Shown: positions 53,209 through 59,708 of the stretch, in pieces
Layout of the letters: the number at the start of each line of letters is the position of its first letter
Position numbering within the stretch: position 1 is the first letter of the stretch
Assembly: GCA_001689515.1 (NCBI GenBank)
Contig: LUJR01000002.1
Coordinates: 15,717-75,424, forward strand
DNA from: Bacteroidales bacterium M7
GTDB taxonomy: Bacteria; Bacteroidota; Bacteroidia; Bacteroidales; Muribaculaceae
Reading direction: 5' to 3'
Length of the DNA: 59,708 bases
Position numbers and translations under genes: made by a program
Notes under the pieces: model-generated
What the model was told of the DNA's origin: nothing
Seen by the model: the letters and a program-made list of their open reading frames with translations, nothing else
The model's database searches: none

Positions 53209-53418
53209 CTGGAAGGATTTCGCGGCAGAGCCGCGAAGGGAGCAGTAGCCACATGCAAGCAGACCGTCAGGGCTGCGCAGCTTGTGGTCATATGCCATCC
53301 CACCATATTCCGGCGGCGTAGCTGCCTGTTTTACCTGCAATCCGTTTTCCACAAGCTTCACAAGCCTAAAGGCTTGCTTGCATGTGGCTACTCCTCCCCT
53401 CGCGGTTAACACCGCGAG
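53209..53418 (+). repeat. MITE-like element C, copy 2
   Basis: The inverted arms 53232-53261 and 53375-53404 match each other at 28 of 30 bases. Outer hairpins are TCGCGGCAGAGCCGCGA (53220-53236) and CTCGCGGTTAACACCGCGAG (53399-53418). The left end reads CTGGAAGGATTT, the same as the end of copy 1 in the opposite orientation. The central hairpin is decayed: only CCGGCGGCGTAGCTGCC remains near 53310. It lies between the RNase H gene and the convergent GAD-like gene. No flanking target duplication is evident. Confidence 0.85.
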
Positions 53419-53473
53419 AAAATCGGCACATTGCTAATCTAACAGCATTGGGCTTTTACCTTATAATAATAAC

Positions 53474-54322
53474 TCAGTGGTTCTGTGCTAACACAGCCTG
53501 ACGTATGCCCTCGCGTCCCAGGCGCACGTAACGCGAATAATAATTAAGCAGCCCATCAGTAGAGCGTGAGAAGTTAAGGCCGATCTGGTTGACCTCCGTG
53601 CCGAGATAATTGACTGAAAACAACATGCCGTCGGGTACACACCGACAATCACGCCAGCATACGAATCCTGTCCCTGGAAAAGTCTGCGAGTCACATGGGC
53701 AATAAGCCGATATCGACATGACGTTGGGCAGACGGAAATCCCAAAGCAGCTGTGGAGATATGAATGGAAGCACCAGCCCCGCATCCCCGGCGTCAATATG
53801 GATGGGAATTGCATACGGCTTGTGGGCGTTAAGACGGCTTACGGCACTGTCAAGAGACTGCAGACCGTCCACGTCCCTATCACCCTGACAATTGACAGAA
53901 TGGATCACACAGATCGTGTCGTCATCACACAGAGCGACAAGCTGCTCTGTGTCACTTCCGTCAGCCGCTTCCGATGGCGAGCGCATCTCGATGTTCCACA
54001 AGCGCGAGAAATTGTCCCATATGGGAGAGTGCGATGCAGATATGACAAAATTAGGCGAAGCAGCTTCCCTGCCAGCCTCCATCATCTTGCCGCGCCATCG
54101 CAGCCACATTGATGTAGCGGCTATCATACAAGCCTCCTCGTTGCTGCGTGTGACAGCACCTGATTTCCAGTCTACACCTTCAGGAGTGTGCCAGAGATCA
54201 GCTACTATATTTATGCACTTGCCGTTGACATAAGCCACCTGAGGATATTCGACATCGTCAGATGGGAGACGGCGATTGATCAGTTCGTTGTCAGTATCTG
54301 AATGTGACATGAGAAATTCCAT
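53474..54322 (-). CDS. Shortened glutamate-decarboxylase-like protein lacking PLP-site residues
   Basis: This intact 282-residue frame aligns to the PLP domain of GadB (about E. coli residues 90-345). INIVADLWHTP, EEACMIAATSMWLRWRGKM, LLWDFRLPNVMSIS, VNYLG..LNFSRS and YYSRYVRLGREG are plain family blocks. The helical N-terminus and the whole C-terminal domain are missing. In a gap-free alignment the Schiff-base lysine (SGHKFG) is Cys210 in SAYCPCDS and its histidine neighbour is Pro209. The phosphate-binding serines are Asn61 and Glu62, and the ring-stacking Gln is Ser. Only Asp177 (HIDAGDAG) is kept. Decarboxylation is therefore not expected. It follows the AlbA_2 gene by 39 bp in the mtnN-luxS run. 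The start could also be the ATG at 54310. Confidence 0.8.
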   Translation of the reverse strand: MEFLMSHSDTDNELINRRLPSDDVEYPQVAYVNGKCINIVADLWHTPEGVDWKSGAVTRSNEEACMIAATSMWLRWRGKMMEAGREAASPNFVISASHSPIWDNFSRLWNIEMRSPSEAADGSDTEQLVALCDDDTICVIHSVNCQGDRDVDGLQSLDSAVSRLNAHKPYAIPIHIDAGDAGLVLPFISPQLLWDFRLPNVMSISAYCPCDSQTFPGTGFVCWRDCRCVPDGMLFSVNYLGTEVNQIGLNFSRSTDGLLNYYSRYVRLGREGIRQAVLAQNH

Positions 54323-54361
54323 CCTTTCTATAAATCCATAAAGCTAACGCCCTACCACATC

Positions 54362-55015
54362 CTATTGTTTAGAAAGCACCCATTGGTGTCCGTCATACAC
54401 CATGCGGACTATCCCCATCGACAGAAGGCGCGATACCGACATCTCCATCATACGGCGCGAGCAGTGAGCCAGCTTCATGTAATCATCAAGGGTCACAGTG
54501 TCACACGTCTCCATACGCCGCAGCAATGTCGTTTCGGCATCCGTCAGCCTCAACACAGAAGTTTCGATCTGACGTTGGCTGCTCCAGCTCTCCACCATTA
54601 GGGCAGACGCAGCGATATTCTCATCCTTGACTCGGTAATATGCTCTGAGTGTGCCATCTGCCTCCGCCACGGAGACCGGTTTGTCATCGCTCTCGGCAAT
54701 CTCTGCGATGAACACCACCTCTCCGCCATCGGCACGATAGGCGGCAAACTCAATCTGCTGCGATGGGCGGCAGTAGATAGCTGCGGCAGTCTCCACGACA
54801 TATAGATCTTCCTCGTTGCGCACACCTGCGATCACACCGTTGTCTTTCACCCCGATAAGCAGACGTCCGCCTCCGTTGTTGGCAAACGCGGAGATGGAAC
54901 GTGCTATCTTGCGGGCATCGCTTACGGAGTACTTGAAATCCTGATGCTCATGTTCTCCCTCAGCGATGAGCCTTTGGAGATACAAAGCACCCTTGCGTGG
55001 CTTGAGATCTTTCAA
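54362..55015 (-). CDS. AlbA_2 (Schlafen-type) putative DNA-binding protein
   Basis: This is a 217-residue protein. Residues about 10-130 are the AlbA_2/divergent AAA-4 domain: EGEHEHQDFKYSVSDARKIA, ISAFANNGGGRLLIGVKDNG and VSVAEADGTLRAYYRVKDEN, the usual motifs. The C-terminal 70 residues look like a winged helix (LTDAETTLLRRMETCDTVTL, CSRRMMEMSVSRLLSMGIVR). It is probably a regulator, though some relatives have nuclease or helicase roles. It overlaps the luxS stop by 4 bp, so it is translationally coupled to luxS. This is an unusual companion and might control AI-2 or methyl-cycle genes. Confidence 0.85.
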   Translation of the reverse strand: MKDLKPRKGALYLQRLIAEGEHEHQDFKYSVSDARKIARSISAFANNGGGRLLIGVKDNGVIAGVRNEEDLYVVETAAAIYCRPSQQIEFAAYRADGGEVVFIAEIAESDDKPVSVAEADGTLRAYYRVKDENIAASALMVESWSSQRQIETSVLRLTDAETTLLRRMETCDTVTLDDYMKLAHCSRRMMEMSVSRLLSMGIVRMVYDGHQWVLSKQ

Positions 55016-55497
55016 TCTGTCGGATAGTTGAAATTCGCGTCAGTCGGGTCGGCAAGCACCTCCTCGAGATATTTGCGGGCTATCATCCGTGCCCCCTGAT
55101 GATCCATGAAGGTGTAGTTGCCGCAGTCACGTGGCGTGGCTCCGGGTATAGGACCTTCATACATAGCTACATACGCCATGGTACGACGCACAAGCTGGAG
55201 GATATCTCGCGGCTCAAGGTCGCCCTGTATGATAAGATAATTGCCCGTGAGGCATCCCATAGGACCCCAGTAGACGATGCGGCTGCCCCACTCGCGGTCG
55301 TTGCGAAGATAAGTGGCAGCGAGATGTTCCATGGCATGTATGGCAGGTCCGGGGATATGTGGCATGCGGTTAGGCTCTATCATGCGTATGTCAAATGTAG
55401 TGATGACATCGCCCGAGGGGGTAGTGTCCTTACGTGAAACATATATGCCTCGCAGCAGGTCGGTGTGGTTGACCTTGAAACTGTCTATCTTTTCCAT
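55012..55497 (-). CDS. luxS: S-ribosylhomocysteine lyase, AI-2 synthase
   Basis: This 161-residue metalloenzyme splits S-ribosylhomocysteine into homocysteine and DPD, the precursor of autoinducer 2. The metal ligands are His54 and His58 in AIHAMEHLA and Cys125 in RDCGNYTFMD. The catalytic Glu57 and Cys82 (GCLTGNY) are also present. Length and numbering fit LuxS of Bacillus and Porphyromonas. It lies 17 bp after mtnN, which supplies its substrate, so the two genes complete the SAH recycling route. Confidence 0.96.
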   Translation of the reverse strand: MEKIDSFKVNHTDLLRGIYVSRKDTTPSGDVITTFDIRMIEPNRMPHIPGPAIHAMEHLAATYLRNDREWGSRIVYWGPMGCLTGNYLIIQGDLEPRDILQLVRRTMAYVAMYEGPIPGATPRDCGNYTFMDHQGARMIARKYLEEVLADPTDANFNYPTD

Positions 55498-55514
55498 GGC
55501 ATGCGTGTATGTTG

Positions 55515-56213
55515 TCAGGATTTGGGTGATATATTCTCAAGAATGGTGTTGATGGCATCCATGCTTTCGCGCGGAGCATCCTCCCAGAAACTCTCATATT
55601 GGGATATGTTGTCGTCGCTCCCGGGGGTGTCACTGATGACACGCGCCACCATGACAGGGATATTGTGCTTATAACATGTCTGCATTATTGGGGCTGACTC
55701 CATGTCTACGGCAAGCACTTCGGGGAAACGGCTGCGGATGGCATCAACCTCTTCAGTACGCGACACGAATATGTCGCCCGAACAGATGAGACCTTTGCGC
55801 AGCGACGGGATATGCTCCAATGTACCGGGAGCGATCAGCGAGTCATCGCTATGGAAGTAAAGAGGGCATCCGGCGGCTTCTCCCCAACGGGTACCGGGGC
55901 CACACCACACGTCATGGTATGCGACACGCTCACCCCACACGACATCGAGCACCTTCACCCCGTCGGCACCAACGCCTCCTGCCACGCCTGTGTTGATGAC
56001 AAGCTCGGGAGAGAAATTGCGTATAAGCGTATCAGTGGCGAGGGCGGCATTGACCTTGCCTATGCCACATGTGGTGGCAATGATATTATGCCCCCCCAGT
56101 GTACCGAAGTAGTAAGGATGGTCTTCAAATGTTACGAGCCTGATGTCATGCCCCATGCGACCGAGCAGGAGATGAAGCTCCTTCTGCATGGCTACTATGA
56201 TTGCGATTTTCAT
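55515..56213 (-). CDS. mtnN: 5'-methylthioadenosine/S-adenosylhomocysteine nucleosidase
   Basis: This 232-residue hydrolase (Pfs) removes adenine from SAH and MTA. The catalytic base Glu11 stands in IVAMQKELHLLLGRMG. Central GGVGADGVKVLDVVWGE and late VDMESAPIMQTCYKHNIPVM with VISDTPGSDDN (catalytic Glu and Asp) complete the active site. Its start overlaps the upstream transferase stop by 4 bp (ATGA). It is followed at once by luxS, the next enzyme. Confidence 0.96.
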   Translation of the reverse strand: MKIAIIVAMQKELHLLLGRMGHDIRLVTFEDHPYYFGTLGGHNIIATTCGIGKVNAALATDTLIRNFSPELVINTGVAGGVGADGVKVLDVVWGERVAYHDVWCGPGTRWGEAAGCPLYFHSDDSLIAPGTLEHIPSLRKGLICSGDIFVSRTEEVDAIRSRFPEVLAVDMESAPIMQTCYKHNIPVMVARVISDTPGSDDNISQYESFWEDAPRESMDAINTILENISPKS

Positions 56214-58264
56214 TGTGATATATGTGTCTTTGGATTATTATTTTCTGATTGTACTGCTGTCGGGGAGTCAGGAATCTCCGTCACAGGTGTCTGAGAGGCA
56301 TCAGGTTTTGCCTGCTTGCTCTCCGTAGCTGACTGAGATACTTTCTTCTCGACAGGCACCGCTGGAACTGCGGTAGAGTCTTTTTTGGTTGCCACAGCTG
56401 TGCGCTTCACCGAATCAGCCTTTGCTGGCGGCAGAGGAGCGACGGCTGTTGTTGCAGCCTTGGGTTGGGTCGTTTTGACAGGCTTTACGGACGATGGCGC
56501 AGGGGCATCCATCGGGAGGCTCTCCTGACGAGCCACCCGTCGCGGAGCGTCATCTATCACATAGCGGTAGAGAGTGACCGGCTGGCCTATATCACAGCTC
56601 TTTTTTGACCATTGAGCCACAGTGTCGGTCAGCGCAACTTTGCCGTCCCACTGACGATGGAACTCCCATACGTCATCATCGCCTATGAGCATCAGACCTG
56701 TAGCCGGCGACATTTCATAACTGAACGGCACGATACGGTCGCCGACATAGAAATCTGCGGTGAAGAAGCGCAACATGTCGGTGACGACAAATGAAAATAT
56801 CTCCCCCTTGGGCTGCAACCGATCAAGATCACGTGCCATCGGGAGGTCAGACTTATAGGATATCACAGCAGGCTGATATACGCCTCCGAAAGCCATGTAA
56901 AGGGTCACCATCACTCCGCACATCCCCACTGTGGCAGTGGAAGCCCCTGCCCTGAAGAGCTGGACGAACACTATGATGCCGACAAGACCTGATAGCATCA
57001 CAAGCCCCCACTTCCACCACGCCGCCGGAGCCATCAAGCCCCCGATGGACTGCATGGTGCGGATGGAAAGACCCGGAGTAAACTGAGAAGTGAATGCAGA
57101 TATGTGTAACAGGCAGAATGCCACCGATGCTACAATGGCAAGTACGCAGACAGTCCCGGTAAATGACTTGACCACTCCTCCAGCTTTACGGGCGCACCAC
57201 ATCACCAGCAGACCTATCTGCATGGCAAGGAAGGGATACATCGGCAGCAGATAGACGCTGCGCTTGCTCGATGGGAAGCAGTAGAATATGAGGACCACCA
57301 AGGGAGCTATGAACATGAAGAAGCGGGCATTGTCGGCTGTGCGCCAGCGGTAGAAGCCGCCCTTGACCGAGTGGCGAAGCTGAGGCATCAGCAGGCTCAC
57401 CACGAAAATCACCAGCAACAGCGTGTAAGGTGCAAGACCGCCGAGGAGTGTGATGAGATTGTACCACCAGGGATTGACATGCGAGTCATAGGACATGGTA
57501 CCGGTCATGCGTCCGAAGTTCTCCTCTATCGCCAGATCAAGAAACTCCTGACCTCCACGCTCCCACGCTGCCACATACCACAGCGCAGGGATGATGAGAG
57601 CCAGCAGAGCCACCACTGCCATCTTCCATGTGCATTTCCACAGACGGTAGCCGCATAGCAATACCGCTATCCACACCGCGAGCAACGGCAGCACTATGGC
57701 TACCGGACCTTTGGTCAGAGTGCCGCAACTCAGCAGCAAAATAGCCACCCACGGCAGACGGTGCATATTGCGCTCCATCGCCCATGTGTAGAGCGAATAC
57801 ATCCCGGTGACGATAAACATGGTGAGCACCATGTCGACACGACACGCGAAGCCTGCGCGGTACACCTCAAAGCAAGTAAAAGTGACCACTGCGCCTATCA
57901 TGGCAACACGTATGCCGAGACGGCGGCTCCAGAAGCGGTAACCTGCCACAACCATGACTATGAGAGCGATGGCTGACGGCAGACGTGAGGTGTATTCACT
58001 CACCCCACCCGTAATCAGGCTGATGATGGCGATGCACCACGCCAGAAAAGGGGGCTTGTAGGGGATGACATCACCGTTGCTGATCGGCAGTATCCAGTCA
58101 CCCGACTTAAGCATGGACAGAGCCACGACAGCCTCCCGAGGCTCCCCCTTGGTGAAGAACGGAGCGCATCCGAGAAACGGAAGGAAGGTAATGCAAACGG
58201 CTGTCAGCACGATGACAAATGCCATTACGCGGGCGAATTTGTCGGTCTGGTTATAGCGGTCCAT
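56210..58264 (-). CDS. ArnT-like GT39/GT83 glycosyltransferase
   Basis: Started at ATG 58264 (MDRYNQTDKFARVMAF), this is a 684-residue integral membrane enzyme. An in-frame ATG 126 bp earlier lies upstream of the promoter. A dozen helices are interrupted by the first periplasmic loop with PFFTKGEPREAVVALSML, the acidic catalytic loop of ArnT/PMT-type transferases that use polyprenyl-phosphate sugars. Typical relatives add 4-amino-arabinose or another sugar to lipid A or proteins. A periplasmic domain is followed by a Pro/Ala/Lys/Thr-rich tail from about residue 585 that looks disordered. It leads the mtnN-luxS run. Confidence 0.88.
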   Translation of the reverse strand: MDRYNQTDKFARVMAFVIVLTAVCITFLPFLGCAPFFTKGEPREAVVALSMLKSGDWILPISNGDVIPYKPPFLAWCIAIISLITGGVSEYTSRLPSAIALIVMVVAGYRFWSRRLGIRVAMIGAVVTFTCFEVYRAGFACRVDMVLTMFIVTGMYSLYTWAMERNMHRLPWVAILLLSCGTLTKGPVAIVLPLLAVWIAVLLCGYRLWKCTWKMAVVALLALIIPALWYVAAWERGGQEFLDLAIEENFGRMTGTMSYDSHVNPWWYNLITLLGGLAPYTLLLVIFVVSLLMPQLRHSVKGGFYRWRTADNARFFMFIAPLVVLIFYCFPSSKRSVYLLPMYPFLAMQIGLLVMWCARKAGGVVKSFTGTVCVLAIVASVAFCLLHISAFTSQFTPGLSIRTMQSIGGLMAPAAWWKWGLVMLSGLVGIIVFVQLFRAGASTATVGMCGVMVTLYMAFGGVYQPAVISYKSDLPMARDLDRLQPKGEIFSFVVTDMLRFFTADFYVGDRIVPFSYEMSPATGLMLIGDDDVWEFHRQWDGKVALTDTVAQWSKKSCDIGQPVTLYRYVIDDAPRRVARQESLPMDAPAPSSVKPVKTTQPKAATTAVAPLPPAKADSVKRTAVATKKDSTAVPAVPVEKKVSQSATESKQAKPDASQTPVTEIPDSPTAVQSENNNPKTHISQ

Positions 58265-58289
58265 CGGTGTGGTGAATTGTTGTGGTGTA

Positions 58290-58297
58290 CAAAGATA
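58290..58297 (-). promoter_or_regulatory. TATCTTTG -7 element of the transferase-mtnN-luxS run
   Basis: TATCTTTG on the minus strand ends 25 bp before the ATG at 58264. No TTG lies at the right distance upstream. It is the only promoter candidate for the five-gene run, whose internal spacings are short or overlapping. Confidence 0.55.
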
Positions 58298-58344
58298 GCT
58301 TTTTTCTGTAAAACACTGTGGGCTATGGCTGTGTTTAATTGTAT

Positions 58345-59496
58345 ATGCAGCCAGATAACAAAATAACATCAACCGCCCACAAGCCGACACTGTCAGAAGC
58401 GGCTCGTTTGGCTGAGCTCCGCAAATATGCCGGTTACGGACTGAAATTCATCCTGCCGCTTGGAGTCTCGGTGGCTCTTGTGCTGTGGCTACTCCACAGA
58501 GTGAACCTCCACTCCATGGTCGAGACCATACGCCACGGATGCGATTACCGCTGGATAGTGCTGATGATGGTCATCACAATGTGTTCACATATCATCAGAG
58601 GCATACGGTGGGGCATCCAGCTCCGCGGAGTAGGCATACCGCGCATGACGGTTACAGCCGAAAGCGTGTCGATATTCGGAGCATATGCCCTCAACCTTAT
58701 ATTCTCCGGCTTGGGAGAAGCATGGCGGTGCATATATGTCACGCGCCGAGAGCATGCTTCTTTCCTGAAAGTGGGGGGAACGGATCTGGGCGACAGGTCA
58801 TCCGACGCTGTGATGGTGATGCTCATCACACTCGTGGCTGTCATCGTGGCGCAGCCGGCGCTCGTCAGCTTTGCCGATCACTATGCCGTGGGACGTGATA
58901 TCAAGAGCGTGCTGACCGACCCATGGACGTGGTGTATCGTGGCTGCGGTAGTCGGTTGCCTGTGGACTGTGCTCCATTTCTGCCGCCACTATCGTGTCAT
59001 TGAAAATGTGGACGACGGCATCGACCGCATGTGGGACGGCTTCAAGGTGCTGTTTACCATGAAGGGGCGCGGCATGTACCTCATCCTCACCATCGGTATC
59101 TGGACCTGCTACTTCCTTGAAACCTACGTCTGCTTCTACGCATTCCCCTTCACACGCGAACTCATGCACCAGCCCGGCATGGCATACGGACTCGTCCCGG
59201 GTCTCGTAGCATTCGTGTTCGGCTCGTTCAGCATGGCAGTCCCCTCCAACGGCGGACTCGGACCATGGAACCTCGCAGTGATGTTCGCCTTGTCACTCTT
59301 CGGCATCGACCAGTCGGACGCAGCAGCCTTCACCGTAGTCATGTGGACCTTCCAGGCAGCCATGCTCGTGATGCTCGGCATCTTCAGCGCCGGCTACATC
59401 TTCTTCAACAAAGACAACGAAACCCCATCCTCCACCACAACCTCGCGACAGCCATCCCAAGCAGCAAATCCCCGACAATCTGCATCCCCTAAATAG
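58345..59496 (+). CDS. LPG-synthase-like flippase membrane protein (UPF0104)
   Basis: From ATG 58345 this is a 383-residue polytopic protein. An in-frame TTG lies two codons earlier. It has about eight helices (LKFILPLGVSVALVLWLL, IVLMMVITMCSHIIRGIRWG, then the family core IFGAYALNLIFSGLGEAWR and VPSNGGLGPWNLAVMFALSL). These are marks of the lysylphosphatidylglycerol synthase transmembrane/UPF0104 family without a catalytic C-terminal domain. It probably moves or binds a lipid, and the substrate is unknown. The last 30 residues are Ser/Thr/Pro-rich. It is divergent from the ArnT-like gene, which may point to a shared envelope role. Confidence 0.85.
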   Translation: MQPDNKITSTAHKPTLSEAARLAELRKYAGYGLKFILPLGVSVALVLWLLHRVNLHSMVETIRHGCDYRWIVLMMVITMCSHIIRGIRWGIQLRGVGIPRMTVTAESVSIFGAYALNLIFSGLGEAWRCIYVTRREHASFLKVGGTDLGDRSSDAVMVMLITLVAVIVAQPALVSFADHYAVGRDIKSVLTDPWTWCIVAAVVGCLWTVLHFCRHYRVIENVDDGIDRMWDGFKVLFTMKGRGMYLILTIGIWTCYFLETYVCFYAFPFTRELMHQPGMAYGLVPGLVAFVFGSFSMAVPSNGGLGPWNLAVMFALSLFGIDQSDAAAFTVVMWTFQAAMLVMLGIFSAGYIFFNKDNETPSSTTTSRQPSQAANPRQSASPK

Positions 59497-59557
59497 CAAG
59501 CCCCACCCCTCAAACACCCCTCCACAAACAAAAATAGCACAAAAAGCACCCCAACTA

Positions 59558-59588
59558 TTGCAAAATCCAAATAAAGTCCCTAAATTTG
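59558..59588 (+). promoter_or_regulatory. tRNA-Phe promoter
   Basis: TTG (59558-59560), 20 bp, then TAAATTTG (59581-59588) matches the consensus. The distance to the first tRNA base is 31 bp. Confidence 0.8.
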
Positions 59589-59619
59589 CACCGTCCAAAC
59601 AACAAAACGGACAACGGAT

Positions 59620-59692
59620 GGTGCCATAGCTCAGTTGGTAGAGCAAAGGACTGAAAATCCTTGTGTCCCCGGTTCGATTCCTGGTGGCACCA
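59620..59692 (+). tRNA. tRNA-Phe (GAA)
   Basis: This 73-nt cloverleaf has acceptor GGTGCCA / TGGCACC, D arm AGCTCAGTTGGTAGAGC, anticodon stem AAGGA / TCCTT with loop CTGAAAA (anticodon GAA), and T loop TTCGATT between CCCGG and CCTGG (one C-U mismatch). The discriminator is A at 59692 and the next bases are CCT, so the CCA end is not encoded and must be added. Confidence 0.95.
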
Positions 59693-59708
59693 CCTCAAAA
59701 AACGACTC

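Overview
The window is a chromosomal stretch of a gut-type member of the Bacteroidales, most likely of the Muribaculaceae/Prevotella-like branch. The evidence is: the gene order rpsL-rpsG-fusA-rpsJ-rplC without tuf; many promoters of the Bacteroidetes form TTTG/TTG - 19 to 20 bp - TAnnTTTG and no clear Shine-Dalgarno sequences; secreted proteins typical of the group (C10 peptidase, BspA-like LRR protein, PCMD-like and calycin-like proteins, endonuclease I with a C-terminal sorting-like tail); and family markers such as DUF4294. The genus is an inference. Most of the window is core genome.

Layout. Positions 1-3732 (minus): ribosomal str/S10 operon. 4140-8386 (minus): secreted C10 cysteine peptidase and a membrane-anchored TPR/AraC regulator. 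8473-15035 (plus): a conserved hypothetical, then lipoprotein, SUI1, AddA-like helicase-nuclease and uvrC. 15328-31696 (minus): BspA-like protein; the run rlmL-type methyltransferase, purD, membrane protein, pdxB; LMW phosphatase, def, ruvX; a glycosyltransferase/flippase pair; ruvB, yidC, pyrG. 31965-33585 (plus): AbiE-like type IV toxin-antitoxin pair with its own promoter and a likely operator. 33943-39876 (plus): two small secreted proteins with matching C-terminal tails, a secreted endonuclease and a nitroreductase. 39975-42752 (minus): polA. 42834-46463 (plus): polyprenyl synthase, trpS and a GH13 lipoprotein. 47028-53196 (plus): a secreted protein, a MntA/HepT toxin-antitoxin pair, then nadB, DUF4294, aroK, an alanine-dehydrogenase-like gene and RNase H. 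53474-58264 (minus): a tightly packed run of ArnT-like transferase, mtnN, luxS, AlbA_2 protein and a glutamate-decarboxylase-like protein. 58345-59496 (plus): LPG-synthase-like membrane protein, followed by tRNA-Phe.

The most unusual items are these. (1) An intact, shortened glutamate-decarboxylase homologue at the end of the mtnN-luxS run has lost the catalytic lysine and the other PLP contacts while keeping the scaffold around them. (2) Families of structured intergenic repeats occur: two copies of a MITE-like element with 30-bp terminal inverted repeats, three copies of a paired palindrome, and two more hairpin clusters. (3) A DNA polymerase I has lost the metal ligands of its 3'-5' exonuclease site. 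(4) The AbiE-like pair has a 9-bp-arm inverted repeat just after its promoter. (5) Unrelated secreted proteins carry related C-terminal tails. No CRISPR array, intact insertion sequence or prophage was seen.
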